NCBI RefSeq assembly: GCF_004770045.1
Contig: NZ_RQFO01000017.1
Span: forward strand, 372,001-436,000
DNA: 64,000 nucleotides
Direction: 5' to 3'
DNA from: Leptospira montravelensis
GTDB lineage: Bacteria > Spirochaetota > Leptospiria > Leptospirales > Leptospiraceae
Below the pieces are notes generated by a model that worked only from the letters and a program-made list of their open reading frames with translations, was not told the origin of the DNA and made no database searches. Of the stretch, positions 18,068 through 27,675 are shown in pieces (the stretch's first letter is position 1; the number at the start of each line of letters is the position of its first letter). Both the position numbers and the translations under genes were made by a program.

Positions 18068-18985
18068 CTAACGATAATATCTCATTCCAGGAAAGATGAA
18101 GTTGATTCCAAAGATAAGACCTTTGGATTTCACTTCTTCCGGAACGGGGCCAAAATTTTGCCCTCGAATCGAATCCATACAAGCTTGGTCTACCACCACT
18201 TGCCCTTGTGAGGTCACCAAACGAACATCCAAAACTTGGCCTTGTTCGCTTAACATAAATAAAACTTTGGTTTCCCCTTCTTTGATTCCTTCTCGTGCGA
18301 CAACACCTGCCATGTCTCGGTAAGCATAGTTTCCACCACCAGGAGGAGCAAAAGATTCCTCAATTCGTTTTAACATGTTTTTAAAGTAATAATAACCTGC
18401 TAATTGTTTGGTGGGAATCGTAAGAGCTTTGGCACCGTCCCAACGGAACAAAAAGTCTTGTTGGAACCTATAGTTAAACGGAATTTTTGTCATTTGCCCA
18501 GAACTTGCGGACTGGTTCGGACTTTCTTCGGCATTGGAATTGGTTTTGGGATCTGCTTTAAAAATCCCTACTTCAAAAAGTTCTTCTTCTTTGGATTGTT
18601 CTGATTTGGGTTGGGCTTTACTTGGAGTGGATGCAGAACTTCCCATGATGAATTCACGAAATTGTGTGAGAGTATGGAATCCTTGTTTTTCCGTGAGGCC
18701 ACCACCGCCCGACGAATCCTTGTTAGAGAGGGCTTTGTATTCATCTTTTTTGTCTGGGTTGATAAACTGCTGTTCGACAAGAACTTCGTAAATTTTTTCC
18801 TGTTCTTTGGGCCCTAACATTTCAGCGGCTTGTTCTTCAGCCATCATCTTCCAAAGCATATTCCTTGTGATGAGGTGTGCGAGGACAAAGGAGGCAATGA
18901 GGATGACAAAGGTGAAGGCGAAGAAAAGTCTACGTTCCCCTTCTTCCTTTTCAGGTAACCGGAAATCAAAAGAGAGTTGGGCCAT
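18068..18985 (-). CDS. TonB-like energy transducer
   Basis: Starting at ATG 18985 gives 305 residues; longer versions would run far into ruvB. One membrane helix (about 20-38) is followed by a long linker rich in Ser, Lys, Glu and Pro (about 75-175). A C-terminal domain of about 85 residues ([22 protein letters not shown]...) has the TonB-C type strand-turn-strand pattern. TonB proteins transmit proton-motive force from ExbBD to outer-membrane receptors; no exbBD is adjacent. A TonB-dependent receptor occurs at 44182. The start overlaps ruvB by 20 bases. Confidence 0.72.
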   Translation of the reverse strand: MAQLSFDFRLPEKEEGERRLFFAFTFVILIASFVLAHLITRNMLWKMMAEEQAAEMLGPKEQEKIYEVLVEQQFINPDKKDEYKALSNKDSSGGGGLTEKQGFHTLTQFREFIMGSSASTPSKAQPKSEQSKEEELFEVGIFKADPKTNSNAEESPNQSASSGQMTKIPFNYRFQQDFLFRWDGAKALTIPTKQLAGYYYFKNMLKRIEESFAPPGGGNYAYRDMAGVVAREGIKEGETKVLFMLSEQGQVLDVRLVTSQGQVVVDQACMDSIRGQNFGPVPEEVKSKGLIFGINFIFPGMRYYR

Positions 18986-19991
18986 TTTCGCGATTTTCCC
19001 CGATATTTCCAGTATACACAATTCCCAAATGTTCGTAAGCTTTTTTCGTAGCCACTCGCCCTTGTGGTGTGCGGTCAATGAGACCCACCCGGACAAGAAA
19101 TGGTTCGTAGGTGTCTTCTAAAGTGCGTTCTTCTTCCCCAAGAACCACCGCAATGGGTTTGATTCCCACAGGCCCACCACCGTAACGATGGATGAGAATG
19201 TCCAAAATTTGGCGATCCACGGCATCGAGGCCCAAATGGTCCACACCCATCCTTTCGAAAGCAAACTTGCAAGTTTCTAAACTAACAGAAGTTTCATTGC
19301 GAACTTCTGCAAAGTCCCGAACTCGTTTCAAAAGATGATTGGCAATCCTTGGAGTTTTGCGGCTTCGTTTTCCAATCTCTAAAGCCACCCCATCTCCCAG
19401 AGAAACTCCAAGGAGTTTTGCCGAACGATCCACGATGATTTGCATTTCCCCATCAGTATAAAAATCCAGTTTGAGATGGATTCCAAACCGTGACTTTAAG
19501 GGTTCACTCACAAGCCCAGAGCGAGTGGTGGCACCGACAAGGGTAAAGGGTTGGAGTTGGATCTGGAGGGCATTGGCAGTGACTCCTTCGCCTACCACAA
19601 GGTCCACAAAGAAGTTCTCCATCGCAGGATAGAGCAACTCTTCTTGTTTTTTGATAAAGCCGTGGATTTCGTCGATAAAAAGGACTTCGTTGGTTTTGAG
19701 TAAAGTTAAAAAACGAACAAGATCCGCACCTTTGGAAATAGCAGGAGCGGATGTGGGTGTGAAGGCCACGGCAAGCTCATTGGCAATGATATTGGCAAGA
19801 GTGGTTTTTCCAAGGCCAGGAGGACCGGAAATAAGAACATGGTCGAGGGGGCTCTTTCGTTTCCGAGCCGCCTCTACATAAACCGAAAGATTGGCTAAAA
19901 CCTCTTTTTGTCCTATAAATTCAGATAATTTTGTGGGGCGAAGGCTCGGTTCATCTTCGCCCGGTTGGATCCAATCTTCTCTTAAACTCAC
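18966..19991 (-). CDS. ruvB: Holliday junction branch-migration ATPase RuvB
   Basis: This 341-residue AAA+ ATPase has Walker A GPPGLGKT at 56-63, Walker B LFIDEIH at 104-110, sensor GATTRSG around 153-159 and a likely arginine finger in SRFG (Arg168). The C-terminal winged-helix part contains YGGGPVG and [12 protein letters not shown], typical of RuvB. It drives branch migration with RuvA. No ruvA or ruvC lies beside it. The stop region overlaps the TonB-like start by 20 bases and the start is 1 base from the htrA stop, so the three may share a transcript. Confidence 0.96.
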   Translation of the reverse strand: MSLREDWIQPGEDEPSLRPTKLSEFIGQKEVLANLSVYVEAARKRKSPLDHVLISGPPGLGKTTLANIIANELAVAFTPTSAPAISKGADLVRFLTLLKTNEVLFIDEIHGFIKKQEELLYPAMENFFVDLVVGEGVTANALQIQLQPFTLVGATTRSGLVSEPLKSRFGIHLKLDFYTDGEMQIIVDRSAKLLGVSLGDGVALEIGKRSRKTPRIANHLLKRVRDFAEVRNETSVSLETCKFAFERMGVDHLGLDAVDRQILDILIHRYGGGPVGIKPIAVVLGEEERTLEDTYEPFLVRVGLIDRTPQGRVATKKAYEHLGIVYTGNIGENRENGPTLF

Positions 19992-19992
19992 C

Positions 19993-21168
19993 TCAATTGG
20001 GTTTCTGCTCTGGAGTGATGGAAGTCAAGATTTCATTTTTATTTCGAATGATTTTTATCTCGATTCGTTTTCCAATTTTTGAAGACCTCACAAAACCAAT
20101 GAGTTCCTCTGGTGTTTGGATTTCTTTTCCTCCCATTTCTACAATCACATCAAAAAGTTTTAATCCGGCTTTGTCTGAAGGAGATCCCTTGATGATTTGT
20201 CGGACAATCGCACCTTTTGTGTCTTTGAGTTTGAGTTGTTCCATATCTTCTTCACTGACAGCATCAAGACCCACACCAATCCAAGGACGAGTGACTTTCC
20301 CGTTGGTTTTGATTTCTTCCGCCACTCTCCGTGCTTCATTGATAGGAATGGTAAATCCAATTCCCACGGAGCCGCCTGATTGTGAAGCAATCATACGATT
20401 GATCCCGATCACTTCCCCTCGGATGTTGAGGAGTGGGCCTCCACTATTTCCTTGGTTGATGGCAGCATCGGTTTGGATGTAGGATAAACCTGAGGAATCA
20501 ATCCCTCCCCGTTGTACCGCAGAAACAACCCCGACTGTAAAGGAATGTTCAAAACCGAGTGGGGCACCAATGGCAATGGCCCAGTTTCCTACTTTGACTT
20601 TATTGGAATCCGCAAGTACAATCGGACGAAGCGTACCCTTCGGAGCATCTATCTTGAGTAAGGCGATATCCATTGTTTCATCAGAACCAATGAGTTTGGC
20701 ATCAAAGGTCTTTTGATTTTTAAATTTCACTGTGAGTTTGTCCATGTCTTTGATCACATGGTGGTTCGTCATAATATAACCATCTTCGTTAAGAACAATT
20801 CCCGATCCTAGACCTGATTGTTTTTGTTTCATCACACGACCCGATCCACCACCAGGGCGTCCAAAAAAATGATCAAAATATGGGTCTCCCGAAAACGGAT
20901 GTTGTTGGACATTGACTGTCCTTTCTGTGGCAATCGAAACCACACTGGGAGAAACTTTATCAAAAACTTCTTGGAAGGCATCTTCCAAAGCCACTGCTTG
21001 TGTTTGGGCTGGGGATAATTTTTCTCCACCGTCTGCTTTTAATTGCAGAGGATTTTCGGTAGAATTTCCGCAAGTAAGAATGGGAGACAAAAATGTTCCC
21101 AACAGTAAAAAACTAAAAGCAACTGCTAAGTAACGTAAAGGATTCGATTTTTTTAAAGTCATAGACAA
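19993..21168 (-). CDS. HtrA/DegP-type serine protease with PDZ domain
   Basis: This trypsin-like protease of up to 391 residues has His137 (TNHHVI), Asp167 ([10 protein letters not shown]) and Ser242 (QGNSGGPL), followed by one PDZ domain (about 285-385). It degrades misfolded envelope proteins. Two starts compete: TTG 21168 and ATG 21162. AGGAG lies about 10 bases before the TTG but about 16 before the ATG, so the TTG has the better spacing. The signal segment ends PILTC (Cys33), which could be a loose lipobox, making this a lipid-anchored HtrA; this is uncertain. Confidence 0.92.
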   Translation of the reverse strand: MSMTLKKSNPLRYLAVAFSFLLLGTFLSPILTCGNSTENPLQLKADGGEKLSPAQTQAVALEDAFQEVFDKVSPSVVSIATERTVNVQQHPFSGDPYFDHFFGRPGGGSGRVMKQKQSGLGSGIVLNEDGYIMTNHHVIKDMDKLTVKFKNQKTFDAKLIGSDETMDIALLKIDAPKGTLRPIVLADSNKVKVGNWAIAIGAPLGFEHSFTVGVVSAVQRGGIDSSGLSYIQTDAAINQGNSGGPLLNIRGEVIGINRMIASQSGGSVGIGFTIPINEARRVAEEIKTNGKVTRPWIGVGLDAVSEEDMEQLKLKDTKGAIVRQIIKGSPSDKAGLKLFDVIVEMGGKEIQTPEELIGFVRSSKIGKRIEIKIIRNKNEILTSITPEQKPN

Positions 21169-21183
21169 TTAACACTCTCTCCT

Positions 21184-21213
21184 AATATATAAGACCCGAA
21201 AAGTTCCAGGAAA
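21184..21213 (-). promoter_or_regulatory. Possible promoter before htrA-type gene
   Basis: On the minus strand a TATATT (plus-strand bases 21184-21189) is preceded at about 18 bases by TTTCCT (plus-strand 21208-21213), a weak -35. The box lies shortly before AGGAG and the start of the protease gene. The gap between this gene and the divergent DJ-1-like gene (21169-21285) must hold promoters for both. Confidence 0.28.
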
Positions 21214-21285
21214 GTTCTCATTTCTTGGGATCGTTTTTTTACAAAAAAACTTGAACATTTTGTACAAAGGTAAACTAGTCTTTTT

Positions 21286-21843
21286 ATGGCAAAACGAGTT
21301 TTTATCCCTCTCTGTCCTGGCTTTGAAGAAATGGAAGCCATCATCCTCATTGATGTTTTGAGAAGAGGAAATGTCGAAGTGGTATCCGGCGGAAAATCCA
21401 AAGATCCCATCCTTGCCGCAAGAAAAACTCTTCATTTAGCAGACAAAACTTTTTCAGAAATCATTCCCAGTGAATTTGATGCCATCCTTCTTCCGGGTGG
21501 ACTCGAAGGAACCAAACAACTCATGAAAGATCCAGAAATTAGTTCGATTCTAAAATCATTCCATCAACAATCAAAAATGATTGGAGCCATTTGTGCGGCT
21601 CCCAGTGTGCTCAGATATTTAGACATTATCTCCGGTGATGATCCATATACGGCCTTTCCTTCTGCCGATGATTTAGCTAAAGGAAAAGGGGGAATGTATA
21701 CCGGAAAAAGAATCGAATCACATAACCATATCCATACGAGCATTGGCCCTGGTTCTGCTTTTGAATTTGCTTTGTATATTTTAGAAAGTTTAGAAGGAAA
21801 AGAAGTAATGGAAAAAGTGAAGTTGGGTTTACATTTACCTTAA
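21286..21843 (+). CDS. DJ-1/PfpI family protein
   Basis: This 185-residue protein has the DJ-1 fold. The nucleophile elbow GAICAAPSVL contains Cys103, and Glu15 (GFEEMEA) is placed like the conserved acidic partner of DJ-1. The His often found after the Cys in proteases is not present, as in DJ-1/YajL-type proteins. Members are linked to oxidative or carbonyl stress protection, though the reaction is debated. It is divergent from the htrA-type gene, with 117 bases between them. Confidence 0.88.
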   Translation: MAKRVFIPLCPGFEEMEAIILIDVLRRGNVEVVSGGKSKDPILAARKTLHLADKTFSEIIPSEFDAILLPGGLEGTKQLMKDPEISSILKSFHQQSKMIGAICAAPSVLRYLDIISGDDPYTAFPSADDLAKGKGGMYTGKRIESHNHIHTSIGPGSAFEFALYILESLEGKEVMEKVKLGLHLP

Positions 21844-21893
21844 TTACGAAACTTGTTTGTTAATAAAACTAGTATATCGTTATAAAACTCTCA

Positions 21894-22250
21894 TTAGTCG
21901 GCAGATTCCCTTTCATTCACTAAAGAAATTACGGCATTTTCTTCCGTATCAAACACTTCTAAATGACTTTCCATTCCAGTGAGTTTAAATACTTTAGCTA
22001 CCGATCCGTGAACGCTACAAACCTTTAAGTTTCCGTGGTATTTTTTTAGTTTGTACATAGCAGTAACAAGTGTCCCGATTCCAGAACTATCCATAAACGG
22101 AACTTTTTCCAAATTCACAACGATCTCATATTGGTGTGTCCGCATTTTATCATCCAGAATGTCTTTCAATTCTTTTGCATTGTACAAATCAACCTCACCC
22201 TCAATGGTGATGATAGCGACTTGATTGGATGACTTCTCGTGGATGATCAT
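21894..22250 (-). CDS. STAS-domain anti-sigma factor antagonist
   Basis: This 118-residue single STAS domain has the phosphorylation loop VPFMDSSGIGTL, with Ser55/Ser56 after Asp54. In partner switching such proteins are phosphorylated by an HPK-type kinase, dephosphorylated by SpoIIE-type PP2C phosphatases, and bind the anti-sigma factor when unphosphorylated. No kinase or sigma gene is adjacent. It follows the carboxyltransferase gene by 43 bases on the same strand and might be read through from that operon. Confidence 0.88.
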   Translation of the reverse strand: MIIHEKSSNQVAIITIEGEVDLYNAKELKDILDDKMRTHQYEIVVNLEKVPFMDSSGIGTLVTAMYKLKKYHGNLKVCSVHGSVAKVFKLTGMESHLEVFDTEENAVISLVNERESAD

Positions 22251-22293
22251 TTGTAATGAGTTTGCATTTCGAAGGAGAATGAAAAGTCAAAAA

Positions 22294-23895
22294 TTACATT
22301 CGAAAGACACCAAATGGTTTTCTTTCTTCCTTTCTTTGGCTTAAAATGGACAATGCTCTTCCTAAAACTTTCCTTGTATCAGCAGGATCAATGATTCCAT
22401 CATCCCAAAGACGAGCAGAACTATATACCGCTGATGATTTTTTTTCATAATCTTCTAAAATCGGCTTTTTAAATATGGCCTCTTCGTCCGCCGACACTGT
22501 TTCTTTTGCCGCTTCTTTTTGGTCTTTCTTCACAGTCCAAAGAACATTGGCAGCTTGTTCTCCTCCCATTACAGAGATTCGAGCATTGGGCCACATCCAT
22601 AAAAATTCAGGGGCGAAGGCACGACCACACATTCCATAATTTCCAGCACCGTAAGATCCACCCGTAACAATCGTTAACTTAGGAACTGTTGTTGTAGAAA
22701 CAGCATTTACCATTTTGGCGCCGTCCCGAGCAATCCCATTGTTTTCGTATTTTTTCCCTACCATAAACCCTGTGATGTTTTGGAGGAATAAAAGTGGAAT
22801 TCTTCTTTGGTCACAAAGTTCAATAAAATGAGATGCCTTCAGCGCTGACTCAGAAAATAGAACCCCATGATTGGCAATGATCCCAACAGGATATCCATAC
22901 ACTTCGGCAAACCCAGTCACAATGGTTGTGGCATATAGTTTTTTAAATTCATGAAATCTAGATCCATCCACAATCCTTGCAATGATCTCTCTTGGATCGT
23001 AAGACTTTTTAGAATCTCTTTCGATGATCCCATAAATTTCTTCAATGGGATATAGTGGTTCTTCTGTTTCTTTGGGTTGTGAATCTTTTTTTGAGTTTAT
23101 ATTTTTAATGATAGAACGAGTAATTTCCAAAGCATGAAAATCATCTTCGGCATAATGGTCTGTTACACCAGACACACGGCAATGAACATCAGCACCACCT
23201 AACTCTTCCCCGGTGACAACCTCACCTGTGGCTGCTTTGACAAGTGGTGGACCACCTAAAAAGATAGTTCCGTTTCCTTTAACAATCACAGACTCGTCAG
23301 ACATAGCAGGAATATAGGCTCCACCTGCTGTGCAAGACCCCATAACAACTGCTATTTGTGAAATTCCTTTGGCACTCATTCGTGCTTGGTTGAAAAAAAT
23401 ACGTCCGAAGTGATCTTTGTCTGGGAACACTTCATCTTGCATGGGTAAAAATGCCCCGCCAGAATCCACCAAATAAATACAAGGAAGGGAATTGTTTTCG
23501 GCAATTTCTTGAGCGCGAACATGTTTTTTGACCGTAAGAGGATAATAAGTTCCTCCTTTGACTGTGGCATCATTGGCAACAATCATACAGTCGACACCTT
23601 CCACTTTACCAATTCCAGTGATGATTCCAGCAGAAGGAACGGGATCCGAATAAACACCTTCTCCTGCCAAACCACAAATCTCCATAAACTCAGTTCCCGC
23701 ATCTATAAGTTCTGCAATTCTTTCTCTAGCAGTGAGTTTCCCTCTTGATTTATGTTTTTCAAGGGCCTTTTTTCCACCACCTAACTTCACATTATCGATA
23801 ATTTTGCGAATTGGTACAATAGTTTCCAAATATGCTGTACGGTTTGCTACAAATTCAGAGGATTGCGGGTTTGTTTTGGAGATGATTCTTTCCAT
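22294..23895 (-). CDS. Acyl-CoA carboxylase beta subunit (methylcrotonyl-CoA carboxylase-like)
   Basis: This 533-residue carboxyltransferase has the crotonase-like double fold. [17 protein letters not shown] and [17 protein letters not shown], then [20 protein letters not shown], match the methylcrotonyl-CoA carboxylase beta group (about 535 residues). It transfers carboxyl from biotin to an acyl-CoA. The biotin-carboxylase/BCCP alpha subunit is not in the window. It lies 1 base after the alpha/beta hydrolase gene at the end of the glm operon. The acyl-CoA specificity is inferred by resemblance; propionyl- or geranyl-CoA carboxylases are close alternatives. Confidence 0.86.
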   Translation of the reverse strand: MERIISKTNPQSSEFVANRTAYLETIVPIRKIIDNVKLGGGKKALEKHKSRGKLTARERIAELIDAGTEFMEICGLAGEGVYSDPVPSAGIITGIGKVEGVDCMIVANDATVKGGTYYPLTVKKHVRAQEIAENNSLPCIYLVDSGGAFLPMQDEVFPDKDHFGRIFFNQARMSAKGISQIAVVMGSCTAGGAYIPAMSDESVIVKGNGTIFLGGPPLVKAATGEVVTGEELGGADVHCRVSGVTDHYAEDDFHALEITRSIIKNINSKKDSQPKETEEPLYPIEEIYGIIERDSKKSYDPREIIARIVDGSRFHEFKKLYATTIVTGFAEVYGYPVGIIANHGVLFSESALKASHFIELCDQRRIPLLFLQNITGFMVGKKYENNGIARDGAKMVNAVSTTTVPKLTIVTGGSYGAGNYGMCGRAFAPEFLWMWPNARISVMGGEQAANVLWTVKKDQKEAAKETVSADEEAIFKKPILEDYEKKSSAVYSSARLWDDGIIDPADTRKVLGRALSILSQRKEERKPFGVFRM

Positions 23896-23896
23896 A

Positions 23897-24802
23897 TTAA
23901 TCCTTGTTCTGTTTGTTAAAATGAAAGGTTTTTGTTTTTTTATGTGAGAAGGAATCTACAAAGTAATGTAGTTTTTCAAAAATCACTTCAGGACATTCTT
24001 CCATCGGAAGATGTTTTGCAGGTAAAAAAACAAGGCTACTTGTCCTAAGAGTTTCTTTCATATACTCGGTTTGGTTGGGAGAAATACGGAAATCTTCCTC
24101 ACCGATATAAATTTGACGAAGACCCACAAAGTTTTTTGCACCTTCTTCGATTTCGCGAAGCGCATGGGTCGAACGATCCACGTTTCGAATAAATTCTAAA
24201 GTGTTTTTGCGCGCCTTACCTTCAAATAACAAATGATACATGGTCTTTTCCCATTCATACGAAAGCTGATGAGTTTTATTTACCAGGAATAATTTATATA
24301 TCAACCTAAGGAGCGGTGGGCGAAACAAAAAGGAAAACACTTCTCCAACTAGAGGCAAACGAAGGAAATGAAGGGGAAAATAAAAACGAAACTTTGGCAA
24401 ATTCATAAATCCACCTAAAATGGATAAGGACTTATATTGATTTGCGTGTTCTTTAAAAGTAAAACATAGAATGGGAAGTGCATAATCAAACGCGACAACA
24501 TGCACCTTTTTATCCCCTACTACCTTTTCTAAAAATGGAGCCAAATAGTGAGCTTGCAACCTATGCGAAAGTGGGTCGTCAGGTCTTGTGCTAAATCCAG
24601 TCCCTAAAAAATCAAGTGCAATCACTCGGTAATGTGCAGATAACAAATTAACCAATTTACGGTAGTTATATGATGTAGTTAAAAAACCAGGTAAAAGAAG
24701 GATTGTCTCTTCACCTTTTCCTTCATCCAGATAAAAAAAACGTAAATCATCAATTTCTACTGTTTTTCCAGAATTGATATGTTCTAACAAACTGGGTGTC
24801 AT
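23897..24802 (-). CDS. Alpha/beta hydrolase with Asp at the nucleophile position
   Basis: This 301-residue alpha/beta hydrolase has the oxyanion segment [10 protein letters not shown] at about 36-45 and a nucleophile elbow [11 protein letters not shown] at 101-111. The usual Ser is Asp106, the pattern of haloalkane dehalogenases, epoxide hydrolases and the MEST group (HDYG). His264 ([11 protein letters not shown]) fits the catalytic His. The elbow has Ala and Leu where small Gly residues are expected, so activity is uncertain. It lies in a tight minus-strand run between the GlmU-like gene and the carboxyltransferase. Confidence 0.72.
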   Translation of the reverse strand: MTPSLLEHINSGKTVEIDDLRFFYLDEGKGEETILLLPGFLTTSYNYRKLVNLLSAHYRVIALDFLGTGFSTRPDDPLSHRLQAHYLAPFLEKVVGDKKVHVVAFDYALPILCFTFKEHANQYKSLSILGGFMNLPKFRFYFPLHFLRLPLVGEVFSFLFRPPLLRLIYKLFLVNKTHQLSYEWEKTMYHLLFEGKARKNTLEFIRNVDRSTHALREIEEGAKNFVGLRQIYIGEEDFRISPNQTEYMKETLRTSSLVFLPAKHLPMEECPEVIFEKLHYFVDSFSHKKTKTFHFNKQNKD

Positions 24803-24804
24803 GT

Positions 24805-25836
24805 TTACTCCGCAAAACTTCCGTATAATTTTCTCAAATACTCTTCTTCAAATTCAAAAAGATTCATACCGCGTCGTGCCATGATTTTTTTTGTATCAAA
24901 AAGAAACTCTTCCAAACGGTAACGACCACCAGGTTTGATCCAAGTAAAGGCTGGCACATAACCTTGGATTCTGGATTCCACAACGTTACTCGCAATATCA
25001 AAAACAGTTCCTGTATTTGACATCACTCCAATCGCAAGTTTTGTAAAGGGACCAATCAGAGATCCAAATTTTATCGTACCAGTGTTTACAATCGAATCAC
25101 CAATCTTTAACTTCACAATTCCATAATTGTTTTTTAAATCACTCGTAGTCGACAACGCACCTAGGTTTACCCAAGTGGAAACAAAACTATGTCCAAGAAA
25201 ACCTTCATGGTGTTTGTTGGTGTAATCAAGAATGATTGAGTTTTCCACTTCCCCACCAATGCGACACTGGTTTCCAATAAGGCAGCCACCAGTGATACGA
25301 GCATTGTCAATTTGAGTATTTTTTCCGACAAAAACGGGGCCTTCTAAAAAACTAAATGAGGAAATTTTGGCTCCATCTTCAATGAGGATAGGACCATGAG
25401 TTGTATCAAAAACAACTCCAGGATAAACAGTCGCACCCGGATGAATGTATAGGTGTTTTTCTTTGCCTACAATATGAAATCCGGCTTGTTTTGCTTTGTA
25501 CTTTTGGCGAAATCGTTTCCAATCTTTTTCTAAATTGAGAATGTCCTCGATGATAGAAGTGACTGTACCTAAAAGTTCCCAAGGCAGATAAGAATCAGAA
25601 CTATAAATCGAATCATAATTATCAAGGTTAGCGGGTAAAACATGTGGGTATCTTTGAAAAATAAGTTTTTCAAAGTGAGGATCAGGACCTTTGTAAAAAA
25701 TCTTAGCCCCTGGATATTTACGTTCTAATTTTTCAAGTAAACTGACACCACCAAGGTTCCATTCAAAAAAAGAATGAAATCTTGATAGAGGCTCAAGAGA
25801 CGGGTTTCTTTTCGAATCGTCAAATAAGAGATTCAC
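24805..25836 (-). CDS. Alternate GlmU-like protein with left-handed beta-helix
   Basis: This 343-residue protein starts with LLFDDSKRNPSLEPLSRF, like the alternate bacterial GlmU group seen in Bacteroidetes and spirochaetes, and lacks the classical GGTAxR nucleotidyltransferase loop. Residues about 125-300 form a hexapeptide-repeat beta-helix (IHPGATVYPGVVF, VFVGKNTQIDNARITGG, CLIGNQCRIGGEV). The proposed function is GlcN-1-P acetylation and uridylylation to UDP-GlcNAc. Its place 3 bases after glmS and in the same run as a phosphoglucosamine mutase supports this strongly; the uridylyltransferase activity is the least certain part. Confidence 0.8.
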   Translation of the reverse strand: MNLLFDDSKRNPSLEPLSRFHSFFEWNLGGVSLLEKLERKYPGAKIFYKGPDPHFEKLIFQRYPHVLPANLDNYDSIYSSDSYLPWELLGTVTSIIEDILNLEKDWKRFRQKYKAKQAGFHIVGKEKHLYIHPGATVYPGVVFDTTHGPILIEDGAKISSFSFLEGPVFVGKNTQIDNARITGGCLIGNQCRIGGEVENSIILDYTNKHHEGFLGHSFVSTWVNLGALSTTSDLKNNYGIVKLKIGDSIVNTGTIKFGSLIGPFTKLAIGVMSNTGTVFDIASNVVESRIQGYVPAFTWIKPGGRYRLEEFLFDTKKIMARRGMNLFEFEEEYLRKLYGSFAE

Positions 25837-25839
25837 TGT

Positions 25840-27675
25840 TTACTCCACGGTCACAGATTTTGCTAAATTCCTAGGTTGGTCCACATTACATCCCCTAAGG
25901 ATTGCTATATGGTAAGACAAAAGTTGCAAAGGAATGACAGCAAGTAATGGAACAAGGGCATCCGCTGTTTTTGGAATTTCAAATGTATAATCTGCCATAG
26001 ATTTTATATCTGTATCCCCTTCTGTTACAACTGCAATCACCTTTCCCTTCCTTGCTTTCACTTCCTGGATATTAGAAATTACTTTTTCGTATGAGCCGTC
26101 TTTGGTTGCAATAAACACAACAGGCATATCTTCATCAATAAGGGCAATGGGCCCATGTTTCATTTCTGCGGCAGGATATCCTTCCGCATGAATGTAGGAA
26201 ATTTCTTTTAATTTTAATGCACCTTCGAGAGCAACAGGGAAATTAAAACCGCGCCCCAAATAAAGGAAGTTAGATGCACGGTAATAATTTTCAGCGATAT
26301 TTCGAATGTCGTCATCTTTAGTTAGAATTTTCGAAACCTTATCTGGAATCGAATCCAATTCTAAAAGTAAAGTTTGGTAATCAGATAAAGAGATAGAACC
26401 TTTTTTTAGACCTAAATACAAAGCCATCATGGTAAGGATCGATACTTGGGATGTGAATGCCTTTGTGGATGCCACACCAATCTCGGGACCTGCATGGAGA
26501 TAAGCTCCTGCATGTGAGGCACGTGCTATGGAAGAACCCACCACGTTACAAACGCCAAAGATAAGTGCTCCCTTGGACTTTGCCAATTCAATCGCCGCAA
26601 GAGTATCCGCTGTTTCCCCTGATTGGGATACAGCAATGACCACATCCCTTTCTGTCACAATCGGATTGCGGTAACGAAATTCAGATGCATATTCTACTTC
26701 TGTAGGAATCCGAGCCAAGTCTTCGAATAAGTATTCACCTATCAAACCTGCATGCCAAGAAGTTCCGCAACCAACAAGGATTAAACGGTCTGCATTCAAA
26801 AAACGATTCAAATATTGATCAATCCCACTCAGGAACAAATGGTGTTCCCGAGATACGAGGCGACCTCGCATGGCATCACGCACTGACTTGGGTTGTTCAA
26901 AGATTTCTTTTAACATAAAGTGTGGATACCCACCCTTTTCAATGTCTTCCAAATCCAACTCTAGTTTTTGAATGAATGGAGTTTTAGTAACGTTTTCTAA
27001 GTTTTTAACCACAAGACTTCCGTCTTTGATAATGGCCATTTCTTGATCATTTAAGTATGTTACATTATTCGTGTATTCAATGATAGGTGTTGCATCAGAA
27101 GCTACAAAGTATTCATCTTCACCAATTCCAATCACAAGAGGTGAACCTTTTCTTGCCGCAATCATAGTTCTTTCGTTATCTTTCGATAAGATGACTATAG
27201 CATAGGCACCAACCACTTCATTCAAAGCCAGACGAACTGCTTCTTCAATAGGGCAGTTGTTTTGTTTTTTAATTTCTTCAATTAAATGGATTAGAACTTC
27301 TGAATCGGTATCGGATTTGAACTTATGTCCGTTTGCTTCTAATTCTTTTTTGATAGAACCGTAATTTTCAATGATCCCGTTATGAATGATGGCTAATTTT
27401 CCATCAGAACTAGTGTGTGGGTGAGCATTACGATCATTGGGTTCGCCGTGTGTTGCCCAACGTGTATGACCAATTCCCAATGTAGCAAGGAGTGTCCTGT
27501 CACCAATTTCCTTTTCTAAATCAGCAACTTTTCCTTTCTTTTTTACAATCTCAAGTCCACCATTTAACAAAGCAACGCCGGCACTATCATAACCGCGATA
27601 TTCTAAACGTTTGAGACCTTTGATGATAAGAGGGAGTGCCTCTCTTTTTCCTAAATAACCTACGATTCCACACAT
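25840..27675 (-). CDS. glmS: Glutamine-fructose-6-phosphate aminotransferase (isomerizing)
   Basis: This 611-residue protein is of standard GlmS length. It begins MCGIVGY, with Cys2 as the glutaminase nucleophile. The glutaminase domain covers about 1-230, followed by two SIS sugar-isomerase domains (about 285-425 with GCGTSWHAG and SQSGETADT, and about 455-600 with LGRGFNFPVALEGALKLKEISY). It ends LAKSVTVE as usual. It makes glucosamine-6-phosphate for UDP-GlcNAc. It overlaps the mutase gene upstream by 16 bases and is followed by the GlmU-like gene, forming a hexosamine operon. Confidence 0.97.
   Translation of the reverse strand: MCGIVGYLGKREALPLIIKGLKRLEYRGYDSAGVALLNGGLEIVKKKGKVADLEKEIGDRTLLATLGIGHTRWATHGEPNDRNAHPHTSSDGKLAIIHNGIIENYGSIKKELEANGHKFKSDTDSEVLIHLIEEIKKQNNCPIEEAVRLALNEVVGAYAIVILSKDNERTMIAARKGSPLVIGIGEDEYFVASDATPIIEYTNNVTYLNDQEMAIIKDGSLVVKNLENVTKTPFIQKLELDLEDIEKGGYPHFMLKEIFEQPKSVRDAMRGRLVSREHHLFLSGIDQYLNRFLNADRLILVGCGTSWHAGLIGEYLFEDLARIPTEVEYASEFRYRNPIVTERDVVIAVSQSGETADTLAAIELAKSKGALIFGVCNVVGSSIARASHAGAYLHAGPEIGVASTKAFTSQVSILTMMALYLGLKKGSISLSDYQTLLLELDSIPDKVSKILTKDDDIRNIAENYYRASNFLYLGRGFNFPVALEGALKLKEISYIHAEGYPAAEMKHGPIALIDEDMPVVFIATKDGSYEKVISNIQEVKARKGKVIAVVTEGDTDIKSMADYTFEIPKTADALVPLLAVIPLQLLSYHIAILRGCNVDQPRNLAKSVTVE

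Noticed and set aside
18986..19096. An N-terminal extension of the TonB-like protein
   Set aside because: It is antisense-frame sequence of ruvB; the ATG at 18985 gives a normal single-helix TonB layout.
21169..21285. A sigma-E-type promoter (GGAACTT) before the htrA-type gene
   Set aside because: GGAACTT is present, but a matching -10 at the usual 15-17 base spacing is absent; only a weak ordinary box was kept.
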